Part shown: positions 20,893 through 31,968 of the stretch, piece by piece | Layout of the letters: each line of letters begins with the position of its first letter | How positions within the stretch are numbered: position 1 is the first letter of the stretch | Source of the DNA: JBGAHD01 sp044226395 | GTDB taxonomy: Bacteria > Pseudomonadota > Gammaproteobacteria > Xanthomonadales > Ahniellaceae | Direction of reading: 5' to 3' | Assembly (NCBI GenBank): GCA_044226395.1 | Contig: JBGAHD010000001.1 | Location: forward strand, 310,001 to 374,000 | DNA: 64,000 bases | The notes under the pieces: model-generated | What the model was told of the DNA's origin: nothing | What the model saw: the letters and a program-made list of their open reading frames with translations, nothing else | Database searches by the model: none | Program-made: the position numbers and the translations under genes

Positions 20893-20919
20893 CGCGGCCG
20901 CCTTGCGAGAGCGGCCGCG
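20893..20919 (+). terminator. GC-rich hairpin between prfB and lysS
   Basis: A 9-base perfect stem (CGCGGCCGC / GCGGCCGCG) with a 9-base loop sits just after the prfB stop. There is no U-run; it may attenuate or stabilise the prfB-lysS transcript rather than terminate it. Confidence 0.4.
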
Positions 20920-20968
20920 CTCGCCGACACTCAGCGGGCCCCGCCCGCGACCTGCCACGGAATCGACC

Positions 20969-22495
20969 ATGTCCCAGCACGACACGCCCGCCACCGGCCA
21001 ACCGATCGACACCAACAAGCTCATGGCCGAGCGGCGCAACAAACTCGAGGCGCTGCGCGCGGCCGGTCAGGCGTATCCGAATGATTTTCGTCCCGATGCC
21101 TTGTCCGGCGATCTGCAGGCCGAATACGCCGACGACAAGGTCTGGACCGCCGAGAAGCTCGACGCGCTCGGCCGCCGCGTGCGCGTGGCCGGTCGTCTGA
21201 TGTTGAAGCGCGTCATGGGCAAGGCGAGCTTCGTGCAGATTCAAGACATGAGCGGCCGCGTGCAGTTGTTCCTGCAAGCGGGCGCATTGGGCGACAGCTA
21301 CGACGCCTTCAAGGGCTGGGACATCGGCGACATGATCGCGGCCGAGGGCGTGCTCACGCGCACCAAGACCGGCGAGTTGTCCGTGCGCGCCGACGCGCTG
21401 CGCTTGATGGCCAAGTCGCTGCGGCCCTTGCCCGACAAGTTTCATGGCGTGGCCGATGTCGAGCTGCGTTATCGCCAGCGTTATGTCGATCTGATCATGA
21501 CCGAGGAATCGCGCCGCGTGTTCCAACTGCGCGCGCAAGTCATCGGCTTCATTCGCCGCTATCTGGAAGCGCCGCCGTACCGCTTCATGGAAGTGGAAAC
21601 GCCGATGATGCATCCGATCCCCGGCGGCGCCGTGGCCAAGCCCTTCGTCACGCATCACAACGCGCTCGATCTGGACATGTATCTGCGCGTGGCGCCCGAG
21701 CTCTATCTCAAGCGCCTGGTCGTCGGCGGCTTCGAGCGCGTCTATGAGATCAATCGCAACTTCCGCAATGAAGGCGTGAGCACGCGCCACAACCCCGAAT
21801 TCACCATGCTCGAGCTGTATCACGCGTACGCGAGCTACATCGAGATCATGGACATCACCGAAGGCATGATCCGCGGCGCCGCGCAACACGCGCTGGGTCG
21901 CACGGACCTGACCTGGGAAGGTCATGCCATCGACGTGGGCCCGGCGTTCCGCCGCTGGCGCATGGAAGACGCGGTGCGCGAACTCAACCCCGAGATCGGC
22001 GCGCATGAACTGCGCGATCGCGACGCGCTCGCTCGCCATTGCCAACGCCTGGGCATCGCGATCAAGGCCGACTACGGTTGGGGCAAGCTGCTGACCGAGT
22101 TGTTCGAGCGCACGGTCGAGCCGACCCTGATCCAGCCGACCTTCATCACGGCTTATCCGACCGAGGTCTCGCCGCTGGCGCGCGCCAATGATCAGGATCC
22201 GGGCATCACGGACCGCTTCGAGCTGTTCATCAACTGCAAGGAGCTGGCCAACGGCTTCTCCGAGTTGAACGATCCCGAGGATCAGGCCGAGCGTTTCCGT
22301 GCCCAGGTCGCGGCCAAGGACGCGGGCGATGACGAGGCCATGCACTTCGACGCCGACTACATTCGCGCGCTCGAGTACGGCATGCCGCCCACCGGTGGTC
22401 TGGGCGTTGGCATCGATCGTCTGGTGATGTTCCTGGCCGACGTGCCGTCGATTCGCGACGTCCTGCTGTTTCCCTACATGCGGCCGGAATCCTGA
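20969..22495 (+). CDS. lysS: Lysyl-tRNA synthetase, class II
   Basis: Charges tRNA-Lys in the cytoplasm. The 508-residue length is standard. The N-terminal OB-fold anticodon-binding domain (residues 60-170) is followed by the class II core: motif 2 FRNEGVSTRHNPEFTMLE and motif 3 GLGVGIDRLVMFLAD. Start set at ATG 20969 (MSQHDTPATGQPIDTNKLMA); an upstream in-frame start would add 22 arginine- and proline-rich residues. Coupling with prfB is the common arrangement. Confidence 0.97.
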   Translation: MSQHDTPATGQPIDTNKLMAERRNKLEALRAAGQAYPNDFRPDALSGDLQAEYADDKVWTAEKLDALGRRVRVAGRLMLKRVMGKASFVQIQDMSGRVQLFLQAGALGDSYDAFKGWDIGDMIAAEGVLTRTKTGELSVRADALRLMAKSLRPLPDKFHGVADVELRYRQRYVDLIMTEESRRVFQLRAQVIGFIRRYLEAPPYRFMEVETPMMHPIPGGAVAKPFVTHHNALDLDMYLRVAPELYLKRLVVGGFERVYEINRNFRNEGVSTRHNPEFTMLELYHAYASYIEIMDITEGMIRGAAQHALGRTDLTWEGHAIDVGPAFRRWRMEDAVRELNPEIGAHELRDRDALARHCQRLGIAIKADYGWGKLLTELFERTVEPTLIQPTFITAYPTEVSPLARANDQDPGITDRFELFINCKELANGFSELNDPEDQAERFRAQVAAKDAGDDEAMHFDADYIRALEYGMPPTGGLGVGIDRLVMFLADVPSIRDVLLFPYMRPES

Positions 22496-22798
22496 CGCTT
22501 TTCGCGTCCGCGCCAAGCGACTGGCGCCAGTAATCAGGCAGGCATGTCGCGCCGCGACGGTTCGCCGTCACGGAGGCGTCCGCGCGTGCGCGCGCCCAGC
22601 CGCCGAAAGCCCACCCGAGTTCAACCATGATTGACAAAAAAGCGGGCTAAGTACCCAGTCCCAGACACTTTTTTGCTCATGCTAAAGCTCGCATCCCCCT
22701 ATGCCGATGTTGTAGGCTTGCCCCGACGGATCGATTTCCGCGACGCGACATGGCTCGCGTCCGGGGCCTAAGCGCGTGGAGAGGGAAGGGAAACGACC
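22496..22798. other. 303-base gap before rpfG with an A/T palindrome
   Basis: No gene is seen. The gap must hold the rpfG-rpfC promoter. At 22636-22676 an inverted repeat (CAAAAAAG / CTTTTTTG, 25-base loop) stands out as AT-rich in a GC-rich setting, and the loop carries GTACCCAGTCCCAGACA. This may be a remnant of a small palindromic mobile repeat. A perfect 12-base palindrome ACTGGCGCCAGT lies near 22518-22529. I see no clear -35/-10 pair. Confidence 0.45.
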
Positions 22799-23857
22799 AT
22801 GAACGTACTGATCGTGGATGACCAGCCGTCGGCCCGTGCCATGTTGCGGCACGTGGTGGAGGGCATCGGCCCCGATCTGCACGTCGAGGACTTCGGCGAC
22901 CCGCTCGAAGCCCTGCGCCGTTCCGAAGAGTGGGACCCGGACCTGCTCCTGCTCGATTACCGCATGCCCGAAATGGACGGCCTGGAGTTCGCCCGACGCT
23001 TCCGTCGGCCGCCGGCCCATCGCGACGTGCCCATCATTCTGATCACCGTCGTCGGCGACGAGCCCGTGCGTCAAGCCGCGCTGGAAGCCGGTGTCATCGA
23101 TTTCCTGGTCAAGCCGGTGCGTCCGCGCGAACTGCGCGCGCGTTGCCGCAACATGCTGACGTTTCGCCAGCAGGGCGAGTCGGTCAAGCAGCGCGCGCGC
23201 TCGCTCGAGCGTCAGGTGCTCGCGGGCATGCGCGAAGCCGATCAACGCGAACGTGAGACGCTGTATCTGCTCGCGCGCGCCGCCGAATATCGCGAGCCGG
23301 GTTCGGGCTCGCACCTGTTGCGCATGGCGCGCTACGCGGGCGTGCTGGCAGAAGGTCTTGGCCTGCCGGACGCGGAAGTGCAGACGATTGAGCTGGCCGC
23401 GCCGCTGTACGACATCGGCAAGATCGGTATTCCCGACGCGATTTTGCACAAGCGCGACGCGCTCAATGCCGACGAACGCGCCACGGTCAATCGCCACGTC
23501 AACATGGGTCATGACATCCTGCGCGAGAGCTCCAGCCGTTTCGTGCAGCTGGCCGCGATCATCGCGCTCAATCACCACGAACGCTGGGATGGCTCGGGTT
23601 ATCCGCAGGGACTTAAAGGCGAGGACATTCCCTTGCCGGCGCGCATCGTCGGCCTGGCCGATGTCTTCGATGCCTTGATCTCGGAACGTCCCTGGCGCGC
23701 GGCCATGCCGATCGACGACGCGGTCAACTTCGTCGAGAACGGCCGCGGCAGTTTGTTCGATCCGGCCGTGGTCAACGCCTTCCACCGCAATCTGCCGCGC
23801 ATTCTGGAAATTCGCCGCGCCTTCAGTCCGGCGAATGTCATGACACCCTTGCCCTGA
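22799..23857 (+). CDS. rpfG: Response regulator RpfG (REC plus HD-GYP domain, Tyr in place of the HD histidine)
   Basis: In Xanthomonas, RpfG receives phosphate from RpfC when DSF binds and then degrades c-di-GMP. The 352-residue protein has a receiver domain with Asp53 (LLDYRMPEMDG) and Lys105 (LVKPV). The HD-GYP domain follows from about residue 150, with HHERWDGSGYPQGLKGE (GYP at 267-269) and other metal-site histidines (His233, His259, His260). However, the HD pair reads APLYDIGKIGIPD: Tyr204 replaces the usual His, while Asp205 is kept. Activity may therefore be altered. The ATG follows GGAAGGGAAACGACC. The next gene, the RpfC-like kinase, begins 18 bases later. Confidence 0.9.
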   Translation: MNVLIVDDQPSARAMLRHVVEGIGPDLHVEDFGDPLEALRRSEEWDPDLLLLDYRMPEMDGLEFARRFRRPPAHRDVPIILITVVGDEPVRQAALEAGVIDFLVKPVRPRELRARCRNMLTFRQQGESVKQRARSLERQVLAGMREADQRERETLYLLARAAEYREPGSGSHLLRMARYAGVLAEGLGLPDAEVQTIELAAPLYDIGKIGIPDAILHKRDALNADERATVNRHVNMGHDILRESSSRFVQLAAIIALNHHERWDGSGYPQGLKGEDIPLPARIVGLADVFDALISERPWRAAMPIDDAVNFVENGRGSLFDPAVVNAFHRNLPRILEIRRAFSPANVMTPLP

Positions 23858-23875
23858 TCTCGGGGGAATCCGCGG

Positions 23876-26020
23876 ATGCTGCGCCCCTTCGCCGCGCTGT
23901 CCCAACGCTTCCGCGGTCGCGTCGACACGGAACACGAACAGGCCCTGATTCGCCTGGTGATCGTGTTGCTGGTGCTGGTGTATCTGTTCGGGCTGGGCAT
24001 GTCCTCGGGCTTCGATCAGGGCACGCTGCGCGACACCACGGCGGTGATCCTGGCCGAGACCTTGATTGGTTTGGGCCTGGTCGTGGCGATCGCGTTCGAT
24101 CACGGCATCTCGCACGCGCGTCGTCTGATCGGCATGGTCAGCGACTACGCCACGCTGGCGCTGTTGATGGCCTTGCACGGTCGCGAACTGGCGCCGCTGT
24201 ACATCATCTTTCTGTGGATCACGATCGGTAATGGCCTGCGTTTTGGCCAGCGTTACCTGCATGGCGCCGCGGCCATGGCCTGCGTGGCCTTCGCCGCGAT
24301 GGCGATGTCGACCGACTACTGGCGCGATAACGCGTATCTCGCGATTGGCCTGGTGCTGGGCTTGATGGCGATTCCGCTGTACCTGTCATCGCTGATGGCC
24401 GAGGTCGTGCGCGCCAACGAGGAAGCGCGTCGCGCCAACGAGTCCAAGAGCCGCTTCCTTGCAAAAATTAGTCAGGAAATCCGAACACCCCTCAATGGCA
24501 TCGTGGGGATGACCGATCTATTGGCCACGACGCGGCTCAATCCCGAGCAGCGGGAGTGCACCCAAGTGATCCAGTCGTCCTCGAATTCGCTGCTGCTGGT
24601 CATCGACGACGTGCTGGATATCGGCGCGCTCGAATCGGGCAAGCTCAAGCGGCGCGAGAGCGATTTCCGGCCGGGCGACGTGGTGCGTTCGGTCGCGACC
24701 ATGCTGCAGCCCTTGGCCGGCGAGAAAGGCCTGCGCTTCGACGCGCGCGTGACCAGCGACGTGCCCGTGGTCGTGCACGGCGATGGCGGTCATCTGCGTC
24801 AGGTGCTGGTCAATCTGATGCACAACGCGATTCGCTTCACCGAGCAGGGCCTGGTGGAATTGGAACTGGGCGCGGTCGGCGTGATGGGCGCGGGCCTGCG
24901 TCTGCGCGCGACGGTGCGCGACACGGGTGTCGGCATTCCCGATTCGGCCAAGGCGCGCATTTTCGAAAGCACGTTGCCGGCCGAGAGCGCGCGCGTCGAG
25001 CGCGTGGGTGGTCTGGGCACCACCATCGCCAAGATGCTCACCGAATTGATGGGCGGCCAGATCGGCCTGGACGACAATCCCGGCGGCGGCGCGCTGTTCT
25101 GGGTCGAGGTGCCGGTGGCGCCCGCGCAAGGTCCGGCCGAGCCCGTGGCCGCGCCCGCGCCGGGCAACATCATCGCCTTCGACGATCCCTTCGTGCGCCA
25201 TCGCGCGCGCGTGCGCAGCCTGCGCGTGCTGCTGGCCGACGATCAGCCCGCCAATCAGCTGGTGATGCGGCGCATGCTGGAAAAAGGCGGTCATCGCATC
25301 GAGGCCGTGAGCGATGGCGAAACCTTTCTCGATCATCTCGCCCTGGGCGGTTTTGATCTGGCCGTCGTCGATCTGCATTTGCCGGGCATGTCGGGCATCG
25401 ACGCGATCAAGCAGGCGCGGTTTCTCGAAGCCGGTGGCAAGCGCACGCCGTTTCTCGGCGTCAGCGCCGACACCTCGGCCGAGATCGTGCGCGAGGCGCG
25501 TCAGGCCGGTTTCCACGGCGTGTTGAGCAAGCCCTTGGTGGCGACGCAATTGCTCGAGGCGCTGGCCGAGATCAGCGCCGAAGGCGGCGCGCCCAAGGCC
25601 GCCGCGGTCGAAACCACGCCCGTGGTCGCTCCCGGCGTGGTGCTCGATCCCACGGTGCTCGGCGAATTGCGCAGCCTCAATCTGGGCGGCGAGTTCGTGC
25701 GCACCTTCTCCGATCAATGTCTTCGCGACGCGGCGCGTTGCCTGGCCGATATCGAACGCGCCGGCGCGCGCGCCGATTGGGATGCGTTTCGTGACGCGTG
25801 TCACGCGTTGAAGGGCGTGGCCGGCAATATCGGCGCGTTGTCGCTGGCGCAGGCCACGTCGGATCATCTGCGGCCCTCGCGGGCCGATCTCGGCCGCGCG
25901 TGGCGCGGCTATCTGCGTCAGCTCGAGCAACACCTCGATCGCGTGCGCGCGCAATTGCCCCAGGTCCTGAGCGCGCTGCAGGCCGATTCCTCCAGCGAGA
26001 ACGATCACACCTCCGCGTGA
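23876..26020 (+). CDS. rpfC: RpfC-like DSF sensor with degenerate kinase core (pseudokinase), REC and HPt intact
   Basis: A 714-residue hybrid sensor. The juxtamembrane stretch RVDTEHEQALIRL and five or so membrane helices (to about residue 175) match the DSF-sensing region of RpfC, and the linker NIIAFDDPF...RHRARVRSLR is RpfC-like. The H-box reads FLAKISQEIRTPLNG: residue 200 is Gln (CAG) where the phosphoacceptor His belongs. The F-box is eroded as well (IFESTLPAESARVERVGGLG), although an N-box Asn317 and GGLGTT remain. The receiver has Asp499 (VVDLHLPGM) and Lys552, and the HPt has His643 (CHALKGVAGNIG). So it cannot autophosphorylate in the normal way but could relay or bind. Directly downstream of rpfG. 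Confidence 0.88.
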   Translation: MLRPFAALSQRFRGRVDTEHEQALIRLVIVLLVLVYLFGLGMSSGFDQGTLRDTTAVILAETLIGLGLVVAIAFDHGISHARRLIGMVSDYATLALLMALHGRELAPLYIIFLWITIGNGLRFGQRYLHGAAAMACVAFAAMAMSTDYWRDNAYLAIGLVLGLMAIPLYLSSLMAEVVRANEEARRANESKSRFLAKISQEIRTPLNGIVGMTDLLATTRLNPEQRECTQVIQSSSNSLLLVIDDVLDIGALESGKLKRRESDFRPGDVVRSVATMLQPLAGEKGLRFDARVTSDVPVVVHGDGGHLRQVLVNLMHNAIRFTEQGLVELELGAVGVMGAGLRLRATVRDTGVGIPDSAKARIFESTLPAESARVERVGGLGTTIAKMLTELMGGQIGLDDNPGGGALFWVEVPVAPAQGPAEPVAAPAPGNIIAFDDPFVRHRARVRSLRVLLADDQPANQLVMRRMLEKGGHRIEAVSDGETFLDHLALGGFDLAVVDLHLPGMSGIDAIKQARFLEAGGKRTPFLGVSADTSAEIVREARQAGFHGVLSKPLVATQLLEALAEISAEGGAPKAAAVETTPVVAPGVVLDPTVLGELRSLNLGGEFVRTFSDQCLRDAARCLADIERAGARADWDAFRDACHALKGVAGNIGALSLAQATSDHLRPSRADLGRAWRGYLRQLEQHLDRVRAQLPQVLSALQADSSSENDHTSA

Positions 26021-26595
26021 TCTCGCGCCGGGGATAGACGTCCCGGCTTTCGCGACACCCGCCTTCGTCGAACACGTCCGGGACCCGCGCTGTCGCGTCG
26101 ATCCGACGCGCGACCCTGGACGCCGCGCCCGCTTCGCCGCACACTCGACCCACTGCGCGCGCTGGCACCAACCATGCACGGCAAGCGGCAGTCCATCATC
26201 GGACGATGCGGCGTTCGAAGGAACGCATTCGATGCGCGCGCGCAAGGCGCGCGATCGAAGCAGCGAACGAGGATCCGGATCGCTGTACCGAGACGACGGC
26301 GTCTGCGTAAAGCGCCATGCGCACCAGCGTCGTCGACTCGCCAACGTGGTCGCGCCGAGACATTCGCGTCGCCGCCGCGAGGCCATCGTGCCCGCGACGA
26401 CGGGCGACGCTTGCCCGCGCCGAACCACCTCGCGGCCCCTCCAACGATGTTCGCGTCGGCACAGGCGCGATCGTGTCGCGTCACGGATGAGAGCCGATCT
26501 TCGTTTCTTTTCTCGTCCGATGGCCCGGCGTATCGTTGGCCAGCGATCATTCGCTGCGCAACATCAGGACTATCTGTCAAGGAAAGGGGATCGAC
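26021..26595. other. 575-base gap inside the rpf cluster
   Basis: I find no credible protein here; the open frames have arginine- and serine-rich, non-protein-like composition. The stretch contains several hairpins, including GCGTTC-GAAG-GAACGC near 26211-26226 and the long stem at 26228-26259. Its 3' end becomes AT-richer (TCGTTTCTTTTCTCG, then CAAGGAAAGGGGATCGAC before the next ATG), consistent with a promoter and leader for the diiron protein and rpfF. A noncoding RNA is possible but not shown. Confidence 0.5.
26228..26259. repeat. Long imperfect hairpin in the rpf intergenic region
   Basis: TTCGATGCGCGCGCGC and GGCGCGCGATCGAA pair as a 13-base stem with one bulge and a two-to-four-base loop. 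It lies next to a second perfect 6-base hairpin. Role unknown. Confidence 0.45.
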
Positions 26596-27408
26596 ATGCT
26601 CAGTGTCCGCCGTATGAACACCGACGCCATGCCCACCGACTCGCGTCTGTGGGCCAAGAACGACGCCTTCATCACCCACGTGCTCAATACCTATGGCGCG
26701 CTCGTGCCGGGTAATGAAGGGTTTTACATCCGCACGATCCGCGCCATTTTGCCGCGCATCAAGAACGCGGAGCTCGCCGAGGAGGTCGAGCGATTCGTCA
26801 GACAAGAGGGTCAGCACGGCGTGGCGCACATGCGCGCCTGGTCCGTGCTCGAAGCCCAGGGTTATCGCTTCCGTGGCCTGGTCAAGTTCGTCAACGCCGT
26901 GATCTACGGCTCGTCCGAACGGTTGTTGCCGGTGAAATTTCGCATGAGCATGGTGGCGTGCATCGAGCACATCAACGCCATCATGGGTTACGAATTCCTC
27001 GCGCAGAACATTCTCGAGGGATCCGAGCCGCGCATGCGCGCGGTGTTCGAGTGGCATTTCGCCGAGGAAATCGAGCATCGCGCCGTGTGTTTCGACGCGT
27101 TCCAGGAAATTTCCGGCTCGTGGTCGCTGCGCCTGCTCGGCGCCGCGGTGACGGTGCCGTTGTTCTACCTGCTGATGAGCGCGGGCGCGCTGTGGTTCAT
27201 GGCGCAGGATCGTTCGCTGTGGAGTCTCAATCCATGGCGGGGCATGGTCCGGCACCTGTTCACGCGCGACGGCATGGCGGCGCGATCGATCGCGCATCTG
27301 TGGCGTTATCTCAAGCCGGGTTTCGACCCGCGCACCGCGGTCGCCGGTGATATCGCCGACGCCACCATGCATCGCTGGTCCAACGTCATCTCCACGATCG
27401 ACGCCTGA
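26596..27408 (+). CDS. Ferritin-like diiron protein (predicted metal-dependent hydrolase family, PF10118/COG3687)
   Basis: A 270-residue protein of a family labelled predicted metal-dependent hydrolase. Two ExxH motifs, EGQH (71-74) and EIEH (158-161), together with Glu41 and Glu124, give the ligand pattern of a four-helix-bundle diiron site like that of acyl-ACP desaturases and related oxygenases. A hydrophobic segment near residues 175-205 suggests membrane attachment. Start: ATG after GGAAAGGGG. It ends 75 bases before rpfF on the same strand, so it may share its transcript. Its place inside the DSF cluster suggests acyl-chain chemistry linked to signal production, but that is inference from position and fold. 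Confidence 0.8.
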   Translation: MLSVRRMNTDAMPTDSRLWAKNDAFITHVLNTYGALVPGNEGFYIRTIRAILPRIKNAELAEEVERFVRQEGQHGVAHMRAWSVLEAQGYRFRGLVKFVNAVIYGSSERLLPVKFRMSMVACIEHINAIMGYEFLAQNILEGSEPRMRAVFEWHFAEEIEHRAVCFDAFQEISGSWSLRLLGAAVTVPLFYLLMSAGALWFMAQDRSLWSLNPWRGMVRHLFTRDGMAARSIAHLWRYLKPGFDPRTAVAGDIADATMHRWSNVISTIDA

Positions 27409-27483
27409 GCGTCGGTGGCCATCATCTTTCCCACGGTTTCGAATGGACGTGAGCTTGCGTCCCAATGCCTGGAGTCCCGCATA

Positions 27484-28379
27484 ATGAACACCTTGCAACT
27501 GCCCAACACCATCCAGAATCGCTATTCCGCGCACGTGTTCGATCGCGTCGCGCAGACTTATTGGACCTTCATGCACGCGCACGACGATGACGCCGCGCCG
27601 ATGCGTCCGTGCTTCCACGAAGAAATGATGAATGAAATGCGCGCCTTCCAACTGCGCGTCACCCGCGAGCTGCAAGCCATGGACGACGGCGACATCGCCC
27701 ACTTCGTGCTGGCCTCGAAGGGCCCCGTGTTCAATCTCGGCGGCGATCTCGATCTGTTCGTGCGCTTCATCGAAAGCCGCGACCGCGAGGGGCTGCGCAA
27801 ATACGCCGAGCTGTGCGTGCGCGGCGTGCACGCCTATCATCGCGGCCTGGGCAAGAACACGCACTCGATCGCGCTGGTGCAAGGCGCCGCGCTCGGTGGC
27901 GGCTTCGAGGCGGCGTTGTCGTGCAATACCATCGTCGCCGAGGAAGGCGTGGAAATGGGCTTGCCGGAAGCCTTGTTCGGTCTGTTCCCGGGCATGGGCG
28001 CGTATCAATTCATCCGTCGCCGCGTCAACGGCACGGTGGCCGAGCGGTTGATCATGAGCGGCCAGATTTACAGCGCGTCCGAGCTGCGCGACATGGGCGT
28101 GATCGACATGGTCGTGCCCAAGGGCGAAGGCTATGCCGCAGTCGAGGAACTGATCCGCGCCAATCGGCGCCGTCCGCGCACGTGGTCGGCGGTGTCGCAG
28201 ATGCGCGACTGGGCCGAGCCCGTGACGATCGAGGAACTGCTGCGCGCGACCAATCTGTGGGTCGACACCGCGCTCGAGCTCAACGATCGCTCGCTCAAGA
28301 CCATGCAACGCATCGTGCGCGCGCAGGAAAAGCGCCATCTCCACGCCGAAGGCTCGGCGTCGAGTCAGGCGATCACGGC

Positions 28380-28383
<4 letters not shown>
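27484..28383 (+). CDS. rpfF: DSF synthase RpfF (crotonase superfamily)
   Basis: Makes cis-2-unsaturated fatty acid signals from 3-hydroxyacyl-ACP by dehydration and thioester cleavage. The 299-residue protein matches Xanthomonas RpfF along its length: FNLGGDLDLF, the oxyanion loop and first catalytic Glu in ALGGGFEAALSC, and the second catalytic Glu in MGLPEALFGLFPGMGAY. Both glutamates needed for dehydratase and thioesterase activity are present. I set the start at ATG 27484 (MNTLQLPNTIQNRY); the ribosome-binding site CTGGAGT lies just upstream. Its stop overlaps the stop of the convergent RpfC-like kinase by four bases. Confidence 0.95.
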
Positions 28384-30512
<2,129 letters not shown>

Positions 30513-30804
30513 GGCGCGCGGATTCCGCGGCTGGGGTGGACGACGATCGGCGGGCAACGGCGCCATCCTTGGGCCATGCGAAGTCCTCGGGCGATGCGGC
30601 GCGCGGGCACGCGCGCGGGGCGGCGCGTCTCGTGGGTGGTGGCGCCGGAGACTCGCGGACGGCGCGCGGTGCGGATCAATGCTGGCATGCGGTGGCGATG
30701 ACTCCCGGATCGCACGGATGTCCGCGGCGCGCGTAGCTTGACAGCAGCGCGCTTTGCGATCAAAACACGGACCCCCGACCGGGTTCGCAGGCAACGTCCG
30801 TGCC

Positions 30805-31968
30805 ATGACGCGCGCCATCATCCACGTCGACATGGACGCCTTTTACGCGGCCATCGAGCAGCGCGATCAGCCGTCGCTGCGCGGCAAGCCCGTGATCGTG
30901 GCCGGCCTCGGCCGTCGGGGCGTGGTGTCGACCGCGAGTTACGAGGCGCGCGCGTTCGGCGTGCGCTCGGCCATGCCCACGGTCACGGCGCGGCGGCTGT
31001 GCCCGCAGGGCGAGTTCGTGGAACCGCGGCACGAGGTCTACGCCGACGTTTCGCATCAGGTGTTCGAGGTCTTCGCGCGCATGACGCCGCAGATCGAGGG
31101 CCTGTCGCTCGATGAAGCCTTTCTGGATGTCACCGCCAGCCTGACCTTGCTCGGCAGCGCCGCGAGCATTGGCCATCGGATCAAGCGCGAAGTGCGCGAG
31201 GTCACGGGCTTGAATTGCTCGGTCGGCATCGCGCACAACAAACTGCTGGCCAAGCTCGCCAGTGAGATCGGCAAGCCCGATGGCCACTTCGAGATCACGC
31301 CCGAGGGCGTGCGCGCCTGTCTCGATCCCTTGCCCGTGGGGCGGATGTGGACCATCGGCAAGGTCGCGGCGGAGAAGCTCGAGCGCATCGGTATCCGCAC
31401 GGTCGGTCAGATGCGCGTGGCGCCGTTGTCGGTGCTGTCGCGCGCGTTGGGTTCGCACGCGGCGAGCGCGCAAGCCCTGGCGCGAGGCGAGGACGAGCGC
31501 GACGTCGTGCCCGATCGCGAGGAGAAATCGATCTCGGCCGAACACACCTTCGAGGAAGATCTCGCCACGCTCGCCGACGCGCGCGCCTGGATCTTGCGTC
31601 TGGCCGAGCGCGTGGGCGAGCGCACGCGCGCGCGTCAATTGCGCGGTCGCACGATCACGGTGAAGCTGCGCGTGCCGCCGTTCGAAACGATGACGCGGCA
31701 ATCGAGCCTGGGCGCGCCGACTTCGGTCACGGCTGAGATCGCCGGCGCCGCCGATCGCTTGCTGGAAACTTGGTGGCGCGAGCGGCGCGGCGCGCGGCTG
31801 CGCTTGCTGGGCGTGGGGCTGAGCGGCTTCGGCGATGATCCCGCGCAGGTCGATCTGTTCGCCAAGCCCAAGGTCGATCGGCGCGACAGCCTGGCCGACG
31901 AGATCAATCGCAAGTTCGGGCGCGGCGCGATTCGACGCGCGCGCACCCTCGACGCCGACGAGACTTAG
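30805..31968 (+). CDS. dinB: DNA polymerase IV (Y family)
   Basis: Error-prone lesion-bypass polymerase. The 387-residue protein has the Y-family motifs IIHVDMDAFYAAIEQRD, YEARAFGVRSAMP and SLDEAFLDVT, which hold the catalytic acidic residues, and a C-terminal beta-clamp-binding end (AQVDLFAKPK). Start: ATG at 30805, since upstream residues (MRSKHGPPTGFAGNVRA) are not conserved. It is divergent from the second RpfC-like gene with a 292-base shared upstream region, and its stop overlaps that of rpfB by four bases. No LexA box was recognised upstream. Confidence 0.95.
   Translation: MTRAIIHVDMDAFYAAIEQRDQPSLRGKPVIVAGLGRRGVVSTASYEARAFGVRSAMPTVTARRLCPQGEFVEPRHEVYADVSHQVFEVFARMTPQIEGLSLDEAFLDVTASLTLLGSAASIGHRIKREVREVTGLNCSVGIAHNKLLAKLASEIGKPDGHFEITPEGVRACLDPLPVGRMWTIGKVAAEKLERIGIRTVGQMRVAPLSVLSRALGSHAASAQALARGEDERDVVPDREEKSISAEHTFEEDLATLADARAWILRLAERVGERTRARQLRGRTITVKLRVPPFETMTRQSSLGAPTSVTAEIAGAADRLLETWWRERRGARLRLLGVGLSGFGDDPAQVDLFAKPKVDRRDSLADEINRKFGRGAIRRARTLDADET

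Noticed and set aside
26174..26617. 147-codon frame in the rpf intergenic gap
   Set aside because: Arg/Ser/Pro-rich with no recognisable segments and no ribosome-binding site; it also runs into the start of the diiron protein gene in another frame.
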